NCBI GenBank assembly: GCA_946537305.1
Contig: CAMNFR010000005.1
Coordinates: 1 to 64,000 of the forward strand
Length of the DNA stretch: 64,000 nucleotides
Direction: 5' to 3'
Source of the DNA: an uncultured Lachnospiraceae bacterium
GTDB lineage: Bacteria > Bacillota > Clostridia > Lachnospirales > Lachnospiraceae
The notes below the pieces were generated by a model that worked only from the letters and a program-made list of their open reading frames with translations, searched no databases and was not told the origin of the DNA. Below are positions 8,758-17,304 of this stretch, piece after piece; position 1 is the stretch's first letter, and every line of letters begins with the position of its first letter. Position numbers and translations under genes: made by a program.

Positions 8758-9360
8758 TCAGGCTTTCCCGTTGTGACTGTCTGCGATCATCTGGATCGCC
8801 TGTGGCAGCAGCTTCCACTCTGCCTCTTCCATGATGCGCCGCTGTAATGTCTGCGGCGTATCACCTTCTTTCACCTCCACAGCCTTCTGCAGCAGAATGG
8901 GGCCTGTATCTGTACCGGCGTCCACATAGTGCACCGTAGCACCGGAGACCTTCACGCCCCGTGCCAGCGCTGCCTCATGCACGCGCAGACCGTAGTAGCC
9001 GACGCCGCAGAAGGAAGGGATCAGCGATGGATGGATATTGATGATCTGCTTCGGATATCTGGCCACCATCTCCGGTGGGATCTTGACAAGATAACCCGCC
9101 AGAACGATCAGATCCAGCCGATACTCTTCCAGTTTTTCCATCAGTGCCCGGTGGAAATCCACCCGTGCCGGATAATCGCCCGGAGAAACGCAGACGGCCG
9201 GAATATTATGCTGTCTGGCACGTTCCAGGGCGTAAGCCCCCGCATTATTGCTGATGACGACCTCCAACGAAACTCCCGTCAGTCTTCCGTCTTCTACCTG
9301 ATCTATGATCGCCTGTAAATTTGTGCCTCCTCCGGAGACCAGTACGCCCACTCGCAGCAT
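8758..9360 (-). CDS. purN: Phosphoribosylglycinamide formyltransferase (folate-dependent)
   Basis: PurN transfers a formyl group from 10-formyl-THF to GAR. 200 aa. It starts MLRVGVLVSGGGTNLQAIID, with the phosphate-binding loop. The catalytic Asn-x-His is in IINIHPSLIPSF, and the catalytic Asp is in VDAGTDTGPILLQ. Family length is about 190-210. The gene lies 11 nt after purM and 15 nt before purD, within the purine run. Confidence 0.97.
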   Translation of the reverse strand: MLRVGVLVSGGGTNLQAIIDQVEDGRLTGVSLEVVISNNAGAYALERARQHNIPAVCVSPGDYPARVDFHRALMEKLEEYRLDLIVLAGYLVKIPPEMVARYPKQIINIHPSLIPSFCGVGYYGLRVHEAALARGVKVSGATVHYVDAGTDTGPILLQKAVEVKEGDTPQTLQRRIMEEAEWKLLPQAIQMIADSHNGKA

Positions 9361-9371
9361 AGGAACCTCCT

Positions 9372-10403
9372 TTAAACGATATCAACGCCCTTTTCGCCTG
9401 CCAGGATCTCTCCGACCACATAAGCCTTTTCACCGGCAGACTCAATGGCTGCACACACAGCTTCCGCCTGATCGGCTTCCACGGCCAGCACCATGCCGAG
9501 GCCCATGTTGAATGTATTATACATCATCTGCTCTTCGATCCCGCCGCTGCTCTGCAGCATTTCAAAAATCGGCGGAATAGGATATCCGCTCTTGCGGACG
9601 CTGGCACGAACGCCATCCGGCAGCATACGCGGGATGTTTTCGTAAAAGCCACCGCCGGTAATATGGCTGCAGCCCTTGATGGTGATGCCAGCCTCACGGA
9701 CCGCCTTCAGGGCCTTAACATAGATCTTGGTGGGGGTCAAAAGAGCTTCTCCCAGCGTCTCGCCCAGAGAATCAAAATACGTGTTCAGTGTCTCCTCATT
9801 CATGCGGAATACACGCCGCACCAGTGAATATCCATTGGAATGGATACCGGAAGAAGCGATGCCGACCAGAACATCTCCGGGCACGATGTTTTCCCCGGTG
9901 ATCATCTCTTTGCGGTCTGCCAGACCCACGGTAAACCCGGCCAGATCATATTCATCCTCGGGCATCAGACCGGGATGCTCTGCGGTCTCGCCGCCGATGA
10001 GGGCCGCCCCTGCCTGACGGCAGCCTTCCGCCACGCCGGATACGATCTGGGCGATCTTTTCCGGTTCATTCTTGCCGCAGGCAATGTAATCCAGAAAGAA
10101 CAGCGGTTCCCCGCCGGCACAGGCCACATCGTTCACGCACATGGCCACGCAGTCAATACCGATAGTGTCATGCTTATCCATCAGGAAGGCGATCTTTGTT
10201 TTGGTCCCTACGCCGTCGGTGCCGGAAAGAAGGACCGGATCATCCATTTCTTTGATTGCCTTCATATCAAAAGCACCGGAAAATCCACCGATACCGCCCA
10301 GGACCTCCGGGCGGAAGGTGGCCGCTACATGTTTCTTCATCAATTCCACGGAGCGGTATCCAGCTTCGATATCCACACCGGCTTCTTTATAATTCATAGC
10401 CAT
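9372..10403 (-). CDS. purM: Phosphoribosylformylglycinamidine cyclo-ligase
   Basis: PurM (AIR synthetase) closes the imidazole ring of FGAM using ATP. 343 aa from the chosen start. It begins [20 protein letters not shown] and contains the PurM/PurL fold landmarks [18 protein letters not shown] and [14 protein letters not shown]. The ORF track extends 39 codons further upstream, into the 3' end of purE. The ATG at the chosen start has AAGGAGAAG about 10 nt upstream, and the family begins with MNYKEAGVD, so the longer version is rejected. Followed closely by purN. Confidence 0.97.
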   Translation of the reverse strand: MAMNYKEAGVDIEAGYRSVELMKKHVAATFRPEVLGGIGGFSGAFDMKAIKEMDDPVLLSGTDGVGTKTKIAFLMDKHDTIGIDCVAMCVNDVACAGGEPLFFLDYIACGKNEPEKIAQIVSGVAEGCRQAGAALIGGETAEHPGLMPEDEYDLAGFTVGLADRKEMITGENIVPGDVLVGIASSGIHSNGYSLVRRVFRMNEETLNTYFDSLGETLGEALLTPTKIYVKALKAVREAGITIKGCSHITGGGFYENIPRMLPDGVRASVRKSGYPIPPIFEMLQSSGGIEEQMMYNTFNMGLGMVLAVEADQAEAVCAAIESAGEKAYVVGEILAGEKGVDIV

Positions 10404-10434
10404 CTGCGTTCTTCTCCTTTTTTGTAAGCGTTCA

Positions 10435-10950
10435 TTACATCTGTTCCAGATAAGCTTTATATCCGATATTTTCCAGCTTCTGTGCCTTTTCTTCCACCAT
10501 GGTGCGCAGCCCTTCGGCATAATCGGCTACACGCTGCATCAGTTCCGGATCCGAAAGACCGACGATCTTGGCCGCCAGCAGCCCGGCATTCAATGCGCCG
10601 TTGATGGCCACAGTAGCTACTGGAATTCCCGGAGGCATCTGTACGATTGAATACAGGGAATCCACACCGCTCATAGTACGTGTCTGTACCGGAACACCGA
10701 TGACCGGAAGGGTCGTCTGTGCCGCCACCATTCCCGGCAGATGGGCAGCGCCGCCGGCTCCTGCCACGATCACTTTAATGCCGCGATCCGCCGCCGTTTT
10801 GGCATATTCCGCCATGCGGTCCGGCGTGCGGTGGGCAGAGACAACAGTCAGCTCATAGGGGACGCCCAGCTCATCCAGCATTGCGGCCGCCTTGCTCATG
10901 ACGGGAAGATCTGAATCACTTCCCATGATAATTCCAACTACAGGATTCAT
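10435..10950 (-). CDS. purE: N5-carboxyaminoimidazole ribonucleotide mutase, class I
   Basis: PurE converts N5-CAIR to CAIR. 171 aa, with the substrate loop [14 protein letters not shown] at the start and the catalytic-site [11 protein letters not shown] near residue 40. Central [23 protein letters not shown] is also characteristic. Because purK lies immediately upstream, this should be the class I mutase that needs N5-CAIR rather than the class II carboxylase. The gene sits between purK and purM with gaps of about 30 nt. Confidence 0.97.
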   Translation of the reverse strand: MNPVVGIIMGSDSDLPVMSKAAAMLDELGVPYELTVVSAHRTPDRMAEYAKTAADRGIKVIVAGAGGAAHLPGMVAAQTTLPVIGVPVQTRTMSGVDSLYSIVQMPPGIPVATVAINGALNAGLLAAKIVGLSDPELMQRVADYAEGLRTMVEEKAQKLENIGYKAYLEQM

Positions 10951-10982
10951 AGATAACCTCCTTGGGTCCCAGTCTGCAATGA

Positions 10983-12110
10983 TCAGATACCGATAGCCTC
11001 ATGAGCCGCACGCACGGCTGCCAGGGCTTCCTCCAGTGTTTCTCCGGTGGCAGTAATATGCCCCATCTTCCGTCCTGTCTTTACCTGTTCCTTGCCGTAA
11101 ATATGCACTTTTACATTCGGCAGACGGTAGGCTTCCTCCAGGCCGCTCACCTCCGCAATACCGTTGCGGGCTCCGATGATATTCTTCATGGCCGTAGGGC
11201 GGATCAGGTCCGGGTTGCCCAGCGGCAGTCCCAGAATCGCCCGCACATGATTTTCATACTGTGATGTATAGCAGCCCTCAATGGTATAGTGACCGGAATT
11301 GTGCGGACGGGGCGCCAATTCATTCACCAGGATATGACCTTCCTTCGTCACGAACAGTTCAATACACAGCATACCGCAGGCATCAAATGCCTTCAGGCAG
11401 TCTCTGGCCACCTGCATGGCCTCCGCCGCAGAAGCATCTGAGATCTTCGCCGGCACGGTGGTCTCATCCAGGATACTGTTCTTGTGCACATTTTCCGCCA
11501 CCGGGAAGACAGCCATCTCTCCGTTTTCACTGCGGCAGGCTAAAATAGAAACCTCTTTATCAAAATCGATCAGCCGCTCCGCCATCAGAGGGAGGCGTCC
11601 GCCTCCCAGGGCTTCATAGGCTTCCGACGCTTTTTCTTCGGATTCTACCAGGGCGTTCCCTTTGCCGTCGTATCCTCCCGTACAGGTCTTCAGCATATAG
11701 GGATATCCGTAGATTTCCCCAGCCTTTTTTACATCCTCCAGGCCTTCAACAGCGCAGAAATCCGGCACGCGGATATCATGCTTTGCCAGCCACTGCTTCT
11801 GCACCAGCTTGTTTTGGATCCTGGAAAGTGTCTCCGCAGAGGGATAGACCTTATATCCCTGGGCCTCCAGCTTGCGCAGCGCCTCTACACTGATGTGTTC
11901 GAATTCATACGTGACCACGTCCACGTCCGCCGCCATCTTCAGGATAGCGCCAACATCATCAAATTCCGCCACCACATGAGAATCCGCAATGCTGTGCGCA
12001 GGACAATGCAGCGTAGGGTCCAGGATCGCGAACTGCGTATCCAGACGTTTTCCGTCCAGGATCATCATTTTTCCCAGCTGACCTCCGCCGATGATACCGA
12101 TTTTCTTCAT
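10983..12110 (-). CDS. purK: N5-carboxyaminoimidazole ribonucleotide synthase
   Basis: PurK uses ATP and bicarbonate to make N5-CAIR from AIR. 375 aa with an ATP-grasp fold. The N-terminus is [20 protein letters not shown]. The central part has [20 protein letters not shown], and the C-terminal half has [20 protein letters not shown], which is highly typical of PurK. It is the first purine gene in transcription order, 32 nt after a small membrane-protein gene, with no visible promoter or PurR/G-box-like leader between them. Confidence 0.97.
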   Translation of the reverse strand: MKKIGIIGGGQLGKMMILDGKRLDTQFAILDPTLHCPAHSIADSHVVAEFDDVGAILKMAADVDVVTYEFEHISVEALRKLEAQGYKVYPSAETLSRIQNKLVQKQWLAKHDIRVPDFCAVEGLEDVKKAGEIYGYPYMLKTCTGGYDGKGNALVESEEKASEAYEALGGGRLPLMAERLIDFDKEVSILACRSENGEMAVFPVAENVHKNSILDETTVPAKISDASAAEAMQVARDCLKAFDACGMLCIELFVTKEGHILVNELAPRPHNSGHYTIEGCYTSQYENHVRAILGLPLGNPDLIRPTAMKNIIGARNGIAEVSGLEEAYRLPNVKVHIYGKEQVKTGRKMGHITATGETLEEALAAVRAAHEAIGI

Positions 12111-12142
12111 GATATTCTCCTCTTTATGTTTTTACCCCCACG

Positions 12143-12511
12143 CTACTTTGCGAAGACCGCGCCCAGCAGGTATAAAAGCACCAGTACTGCGATCACACCG
12201 CCATTCGTATAGACGCCGATCTTCCAGTTCATCCGGCTTTCCGCTCCCACGCCAAAGTGACCATAGACGGTGACGCCGATGCCGGCGATGCCAAGCGCAA
12301 GGGCCATGAGCGCCATCAGAATGATCGGCCATCCGGCCTGACCGCCGGATAGCGTGGCCCATACCAGACCCCCGACCACCAACAGTGCTGCCAGAATAAA
12401 GAAGAACATGGCCATCTCCATAAAGGTGACATCCTGAATGCGTTCCGAAAAGGATTTCTTTTCAATGAATTCAATGCCATGACGCGTTCGTTTCCAAGTT
12501 ACACGGGCCAT
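12143..12511 (-). CDS. Small four-helix membrane protein of unknown function
   Basis: 122 aa. A charged cytoplasmic N-terminus (RVTWKRTRHGIEFIEKKSFSE) is followed by about four hydrophobic segments: MAMFFFILAALLVVGGLVWA, a second with IILMALMALALGIAGIGVTV, and a last one, VIAVLVLLYLLGAVF, at the C-terminus. I do not recognise the family with certainty; similar small proteins occur in Lachnospiraceae. Its ATG overlaps the pyrE stop by one base (TAATG), so it is translationally coupled to pyrE, and it sits exactly at the junction between the pyrimidine and purine genes. A transport or regulatory role in nucleotide metabolism is only a positional guess. Confidence 0.7.
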   Translation of the reverse strand: MARVTWKRTRHGIEFIEKKSFSERIQDVTFMEMAMFFFILAALLVVGGLVWATLSGGQAGWPIILMALMALALGIAGIGVTVYGHFGVGAESRMNWKIGVYTNGGVIAVLVLLYLLGAVFAK

Positions 12512-13191
12512 TATGATTCTTTCACCCCGTATTTTTCATAGTAGGCATCGATGCGCGCTTTCATGGCGTCATCGATCAGCACTTTGCCGCCGCACGGGCG
12601 ATTATACAGATGTTCAACGACTTCTGCCATGGTCACGATGGCTGTCGTGCGGATCCCGTATTTCTCCTGGATCTCGGAGAGAGCGCTCTTGGTCCCCTGT
12701 CCGCGTTCCATACGGTCCACGGACACCACCAGACCTACGACAGAGATATCTCCCTGCGCTTTCAGGATCGGCATAGTCTCTCCGATGGAGGTGCCGGCCG
12801 TCGTAACATCCTCGATGATAACGACCTTATCTCTGTCTTCAATCGGGCCTCCCAGCAGGATTCCCTTATCACCATGGTCCTTGACTTCCTTGCGGTTGGA
12901 GCAGTAGCGGATCTGTGCGCCGCAGAGCTCGCTTAAGGCAATCGATGTCGTCACAGACAGCGGGATTCCCTTATAGGCCGGTCCGAAAAGAACATCAAAA
13001 TTCGTACCATAGGCATCCGCGATGGCACGGGCATAGTATTCGCCCAGCCGCTTCAGCTGACTGCCGGTGCGGTAGAACCCGGTGTTTACAAAGAAAGGTG
13101 TCTCTCGTCCGCTCTTGGTCACGAAATCGCCAAAACGCAGCACCTCGCACTCTACCATAAATTCAATAAATTCTTTCTTATACTGTTCCAA
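12511..13191 (-). CDS. pyrE: Orotate phosphoribosyltransferase
   Basis: PyrE joins orotate to PRPP to give OMP. 226 aa. The type I phosphoribosyltransferase PRPP loop is KVVIIEDVTTAGTSIGETMP near residue 120, and the N-terminal half has VLFGPAYKGIPLSVTTSIAL. Slightly longer than the E. coli enzyme and similar to Clostridia forms. It begins one base after the end of pyrD and is followed by the small membrane protein with a TAATG overlap. Confidence 0.97.
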   Translation of the reverse strand: MEQYKKEFIEFMVECEVLRFGDFVTKSGRETPFFVNTGFYRTGSQLKRLGEYYARAIADAYGTNFDVLFGPAYKGIPLSVTTSIALSELCGAQIRYCSNRKEVKDHGDKGILLGGPIEDRDKVVIIEDVTTAGTSIGETMPILKAQGDISVVGLVVSVDRMERGQGTKSALSEIQEKYGIRTTAIVTMAEVVEHLYNRPCGGKVLIDDAMKARIDAYYEKYGVKES

Positions 13192-13192
13192 A

Positions 13193-14101
13193 TCAGTCCT
13201 CCTTCAGGCGAATTTCAGAAACATCCTTCATGCCGAACCGCTGCATATACGCCTCGATTCCTTCAATGATTTTCAGTGTAACAGTCGGATCATGGAAATT
13301 GGCGGTCCCGACGGATACCGCCGAGGCGCCGGCCATCAGGAATTCAATGGCATCCTCTGCACAGGCAATCCCTCCCATGCCGATCACCGGGATCTTCACC
13401 GCGTGCGCCGTCTGATAGACCATGCGCACCGCCACCGGCTTAATGGCAGGCCCGGAAAGACCGCCGGTCCGGTTGGCCAGCGCGAAGGTACGGCGATTGA
13501 TGTCAAATTTCATTCCTGTGATGGTATTGATCAGGGATACGGCATCGGCACCGGCAGCTTCTACCGCTTTCGCCATCTCTGTAATATCCGTCACATTGGG
13601 TGAAAGCTTCATAATGACGGGCTGTGCCGCCACTCGTTTGACAGCCTTTGTAATAGTCTCAGCCGCCTTTGGATTCTGCCCGAAAGCGATTCCGCCCTCC
13701 CGCACATTGGGACAGGAGATATTGATCTCCAGCATATCCACCCGTGGGCAGTCCGCCAGACGCTCCACGACCTCTACATAATCTTCGGCAGTGCGGCCGC
13801 AGACATTTACGATGACCTTTGTCTTCGGATAATCCGTCAGAAAAGCCAGATCACGTTTTGTAAAGGTATCGATCCCGGGATTCTGCAGGCCGATGGCATT
13901 CAGCATACCGGAGGTCACCTCTGCCACGCGCGGCGTCGGATTTCCGGGCCATGGGACATTTGCCACCCCCTTGGTGACGACCGCGCCAAGGCGGTTCAGA
14001 TCCATCATTTCAGCATATTCCATGCCGGAACCGAAGGTACCGGAAGCCGTCATGACCGGATTCTGCAGGGTTACGCCTGCCAGTGTTACCGAAAGGTTCA
14101 C
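13193..14101 (-). CDS. pyrD: Dihydroorotate dehydrogenase, class 1B catalytic subunit
   Basis: This FMN subunit oxidises dihydroorotate to orotate and passes electrons through PyrK to NAD+. 302 aa. The active-site Cys loop is EINISCPNVREGGIAFG near residue 130; a Cys rather than a Ser marks class 1. The FMN phosphate site is in IPVIGMGGIACAEDAIEFLM near residue 245. The start overlaps the pyrK stop as ATGA, so the two subunits are translationally coupled. Confidence 0.97.
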   Translation of the reverse strand: MNLSVTLAGVTLQNPVMTASGTFGSGMEYAEMMDLNRLGAVVTKGVANVPWPGNPTPRVAEVTSGMLNAIGLQNPGIDTFTKRDLAFLTDYPKTKVIVNVCGRTAEDYVEVVERLADCPRVDMLEINISCPNVREGGIAFGQNPKAAETITKAVKRVAAQPVIMKLSPNVTDITEMAKAVEAAGADAVSLINTITGMKFDINRRTFALANRTGGLSGPAIKPVAVRMVYQTAHAVKIPVIGMGGIACAEDAIEFLMAGASAVSVGTANFHDPTVTLKIIEGIEAYMQRFGMKDVSEIRLKED

Positions 14102-14862
14102 AGGACCACCTCCCTTGCATCAAAGACCGGTCCCTCTTTGCAGATCCGGCGGTTATGTACCTGGGAATGCTCATCCACATTCTCCGTCTGACACACGCAG
14201 GCCAGGCATGCACCTACACCGCACGCCATTCGTTCCTCCATGGAGACATAACATGGAATATCCTTTTCCAGTGCAAAGGCTTTTACGGCCCGCAGCATTG
14301 GCAGTGGGCCGCAGGCAAAGATCACATCCGCCTGTACGTGATTCTCTCGAATGGCATCCAGCACATTTCCACGGGTCCCCTTGCTTCCGTCCTCCGTGGC
14401 AATGACCAGCTCGGCGACTGCCCGCAGATCCTCCTCCAGATACGTGCGGCTGCGGTAGCCCATGGCCAGGACCTTCTCCCCGGGCAGGGACTTCGCCAGC
14501 TCCAACAGCGGCGGAACGCCGATGCCGCCTCCCACGATGAGTGCCCGCCCCGGATTCTCCAGAGGGAAGCCATTTCCCAGCGGCCCCATCACATCCAGGA
14601 AGTCGCCCGGTTTCATCTCAGAAAATTCCCGCGTACCGGCACCGGCCACGCGGTATACCAAGCGCAGCCGTCCGCAGGCGCGATCAATCTCACAGATACT
14701 GATCGGACGCGGCAGCAGTCTGGTGGGATCCTCCGGATAGAGAGCCAGGAACTGGCCCGGGCACGCACACGCCGCGATATCGGCTGCCTCTATCCACATA
14801 TCATAAATGTCATCTCCCAGCGGGAGGTTCTGCACAACGGCAGCATTACATCTGTATTTCAT
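14098..14862 (-). CDS. pyrK: Dihydroorotate dehydrogenase electron-transfer subunit
   Basis: PyrK carries FAD and a [2Fe-2S] cluster and links PyrD to NAD+. 254 aa. The FAD-binding region has LLPRPISICEID near residue 50, the NAD-binding loop is ALIVGGGIGVPPLLELAKSL near residue 110, and the cluster ligands are in ACGVGACLACVCQ with a last Cys in RRICKEGPVF. Lies between pyrF and pyrD and overlaps pyrD. Confidence 0.97.
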   Translation of the reverse strand: MKYRCNAAVVQNLPLGDDIYDMWIEAADIAACACPGQFLALYPEDPTRLLPRPISICEIDRACGRLRLVYRVAGAGTREFSEMKPGDFLDVMGPLGNGFPLENPGRALIVGGGIGVPPLLELAKSLPGEKVLAMGYRSRTYLEEDLRAVAELVIATEDGSKGTRGNVLDAIRENHVQADVIFACGPLPMLRAVKAFALEKDIPCYVSMEERMACGVGACLACVCQTENVDEHSQVHNRRICKEGPVFDAREVVL

Positions 14863-14871
14863 AGGCTTTCC

Positions 14872-15789
14872 TTAAAAAATGGTCTTCAGATCTTCGATCA
14901 TATCCAGCACCGCCGCCCGGGAGGCCTCTGCAAAATGTTCTGCTCCAAAGCGGGCATATTTTTCCTGCTTCCACGCGGCAATGATTCCGCGGGAAGAATT
15001 CACGATCGCACCAAGACCGTCCTCATTAAAATACGGAGCCAGATCTGCCGCCGTGCCGCCCTGCGCACCATAGCCTGGCACCAGAATAAAGGCCTTCGGC
15101 ATGATCTTTCTAAGCACCTTTCCCATCTGCGGATAGGTAGCCCCCACAACAGCACCCACATAGCTGTAATCCTCTCCCATGCAGCTCTCGCCCCAGGCAG
15201 CTACCTTCTCGCCGACCCATTCATACAGCGGGCGCCCATCGATCAGACGATCCTGGAACTCTCCGCTCGAAGGATTGGAAGTCTTGACCAGAATAAAAAC
15301 ACCCTTCTTTTCGGCTCTGCAAACATTCAGGAAAGGTTCAATACCATCGGATCCCAGGTACGGATTCACTGTAATAAAATCCTCATCAAAGCCGCGGCAG
15401 ATAGTATTCCCCACCTGAACACTGCCCAGATGACCATCGGCATAGGCGGCCGAGGTGGATCCGATATCGCCCCGCTTAACATCTCCGATCACGATCAGCC
15501 CTTTCTGATGGCAGTAATCGATCGTCTTCTTATATGCCAGCATGCCGGGAACACCAAACTGTTCATACATCGCCACCTGAGGCTTAACAGCCGGAATCAG
15601 ATCATAGACCGCATCCACGATCTCCTTATTAAACTGCCAGATCGCCTCCGCAGCCCCTTCCAGGGTCTCGCCGTACTGCTCATAAGCTTTCTTTTGAATA
15701 TGCTCCGGAACGAAGGCCAGCTTCGGGTCCAGACCGACAACGACAGGCGCGCCAGTAGCCCTGATTTTCTCAATTAGTTTTTGTATCAT
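14872..15789 (-). CDS. pyrF: Orotidine 5'-phosphate decarboxylase, type 2
   Basis: PyrF decarboxylates OMP to UMP. 305 aa, the longer type 2 form. The catalytic Lys/Asp array is in IVIGDVKRGDIGSTSAAYAD near residue 110. The N-terminus GAPVVVGLDPKLAFVPEHI and the phosphate-site region ILVPGYGAQGGTAADL fit the family. First of the pyrF-pyrK-pyrD-pyrE run and 24 nt downstream of a secreted-protease gene. pyrB, pyrC and carAB are not in this window. No PyrR-type attenuator hairpin was found ahead of it. Confidence 0.96.
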   Translation of the reverse strand: MIQKLIEKIRATGAPVVVGLDPKLAFVPEHIQKKAYEQYGETLEGAAEAIWQFNKEIVDAVYDLIPAVKPQVAMYEQFGVPGMLAYKKTIDYCHQKGLIVIGDVKRGDIGSTSAAYADGHLGSVQVGNTICRGFDEDFITVNPYLGSDGIEPFLNVCRAEKKGVFILVKTSNPSSGEFQDRLIDGRPLYEWVGEKVAAWGESCMGEDYSYVGAVVGATYPQMGKVLRKIMPKAFILVPGYGAQGGTAADLAPYFNEDGLGAIVNSSRGIIAAWKQEKYARFGAEHFAEASRAAVLDMIEDLKTIF

Positions 15790-15813
15790 ACAAGGATCCT
15801 CCTCAACATACCT

Positions 15814-17256
15814 TTAGTACTTCTTCGTATACGCCTTGATCCGCGCAGTAGACCCGCTCTTGTATCCTGCCAGATCCAATTTCTGACCGTTCACGATGAT
15901 ATAACTCTGTTTCTTTTTCTGTTTTGTCTTGCTCTTGATATTCCCAATTGTAGAGGAAACATCGGTCAGAATCGTCGGTCCGTCGGCGGCCTTCAGTGTG
16001 ACCGCCACCGTAAATTTATCCCCCTTCTTCAGCTTTACGCTTTTCTTCAGAGGAATCGTGACAAATCCTGCCTCCCGGATGGTCCCGGTCTGCGCTTTTG
16101 AAAGCATTTTTTTGCCGGAAAGCGGTTTCCCGCTCTTCGGATTTTTGTAGATCTGAATGGAATAACGAATGTCCTGAGAAAAGGTAGCTACGCCCACGGC
16201 CATCAGCTTCTGCTTTTGGGCTCCTTTTACAGTAAAGATGTTGGCTGCGGTAAATTTGCTTCCCTGCTCCGGCCTCAACTGCAGACCATCAAAGGCCACG
16301 CCGCCGTCATACTGGTAATTATATTTATAGGATGTGGCGCTTTTCGTCTGAAAAGTATAGGCCGGGCTGTTCACCAGACTGGGCTCCTCATAGGAAAGCC
16401 AGAAATATCCTTTGTTTCCCCAGCCGGTGCTCCACTGGTTCTTGCACAGCCAGGCACCGTCGGTGGCCGGCGGATAGACAAAATTGGAGCGGCTGTAGTG
16501 ATCATCCCATCCGACAATATTGACCGCGTGATTCGGATCCTGCGACCAGGGACAGCAGTAGGCTGCATTGCCGGGATGAAAATAGGCGTTATTATAATAA
16601 AAACCAACGGCGGCAGAACCACTGCTCATAACAGCTCTCTTTACACGGTCCATCTGCTGCATGGGGATCAGCTCAAAGCCCTGTACATGCAGTACGTTCT
16701 TATACGCCTTTTTTGCACTCAGCTTGCTGTGGATTTTAGCATAGGGAGCCGTTGATTCCTTTACCGGCCCTGCCCAGGTCAGAAGCTGAAAAGCATTCGC
16801 TACCAGAACGCCTCCGTCCGTGGCCGCACTGCCGGTGGTACTGGTCGAATCCCCCTTAAGGCCTCCAAGTGAATCTGCCTTTTTATGATGCAGAAAATAG
16901 AGCAGATGTCTTTCGGAAAGATCCAGAGAAGTCGTAGCTGTCTTTTTCCCCACCTTCACCTTATGAGCGATCGCGTGGCTCTCCACAGAGCTGATCGTAG
17001 CAAAATAGCTGCAGGTACCATAAGGACGCTGGTCCTTTACAGAGGTCACCGCAGTGGAACGGTATGCGGAGGGCAGTGTGCCATAGAGGACCTGACCATA
17101 GGGATCGGAGGAACGGACAGGCAATCGGTCTTCCAGATGGGTCAGAGATGTGAACATATCGGATGTTGCAAATACTGACGGTGCCGGCAGGATCATGCTC
17201 ACAAGCAAGACCAGGCACAGCATCTTCCTAATCCAGGATCGCTCCCTCATTTTCAT
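15814..17256 (-). CDS. Secreted papain-like (C1 family) cysteine peptidase with lectin-like C-terminal domain
   Basis: 480 aa. It has a clear signal peptide (KMLCLVLLVSMILPAPSVFA). The C1 catalytic domain has its nucleophile in VKDQRPYGTCSYFATIS near residue 80, the His in DPNHAVNIVGWDDHYS near residue 245, and the Asn in LCKNQWSTGWGNKGYFWLSY near residue 270. The remaining 180 residues are a beta-rich domain resembling the lectin-like domain that follows C1 peptidases in many Firmicutes, with a basic Lys-rich tail. The active site looks complete, so an exported, active protease is likely; the target is unknown. It is placed between recN and pyrF, an odd home for an extracellular enzyme. GGGGG precedes the ATG. 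Confidence 0.85.
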   Translation of the reverse strand: MKMRERSWIRKMLCLVLLVSMILPAPSVFATSDMFTSLTHLEDRLPVRSSDPYGQVLYGTLPSAYRSTAVTSVKDQRPYGTCSYFATISSVESHAIAHKVKVGKKTATTSLDLSERHLLYFLHHKKADSLGGLKGDSTSTTGSAATDGGVLVANAFQLLTWAGPVKESTAPYAKIHSKLSAKKAYKNVLHVQGFELIPMQQMDRVKRAVMSSGSAAVGFYYNNAYFHPGNAAYCCPWSQDPNHAVNIVGWDDHYSRSNFVYPPATDGAWLCKNQWSTGWGNKGYFWLSYEEPSLVNSPAYTFQTKSATSYKYNYQYDGGVAFDGLQLRPEQGSKFTAANIFTVKGAQKQKLMAVGVATFSQDIRYSIQIYKNPKSGKPLSGKKMLSKAQTGTIREAGFVTIPLKKSVKLKKGDKFTVAVTLKAADGPTILTDVSSTIGNIKSKTKQKKKQSYIIVNGQKLDLAGYKSGSTARIKAYTKKY

Positions 17257-17304
17257 ATGTAAATCCCCCTTTGTGTGAACTCTGTTTTCCTTAATACCGT
17301 ATTT

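Noticed and set aside
14083-15777. 564 aa plus-strand ORF opposite pyrK/pyrF
   Set aside because: Shadow of two clear enzymes; low-complexity mixture of Arg/His/Gln with no domain and no ribosome binding site.
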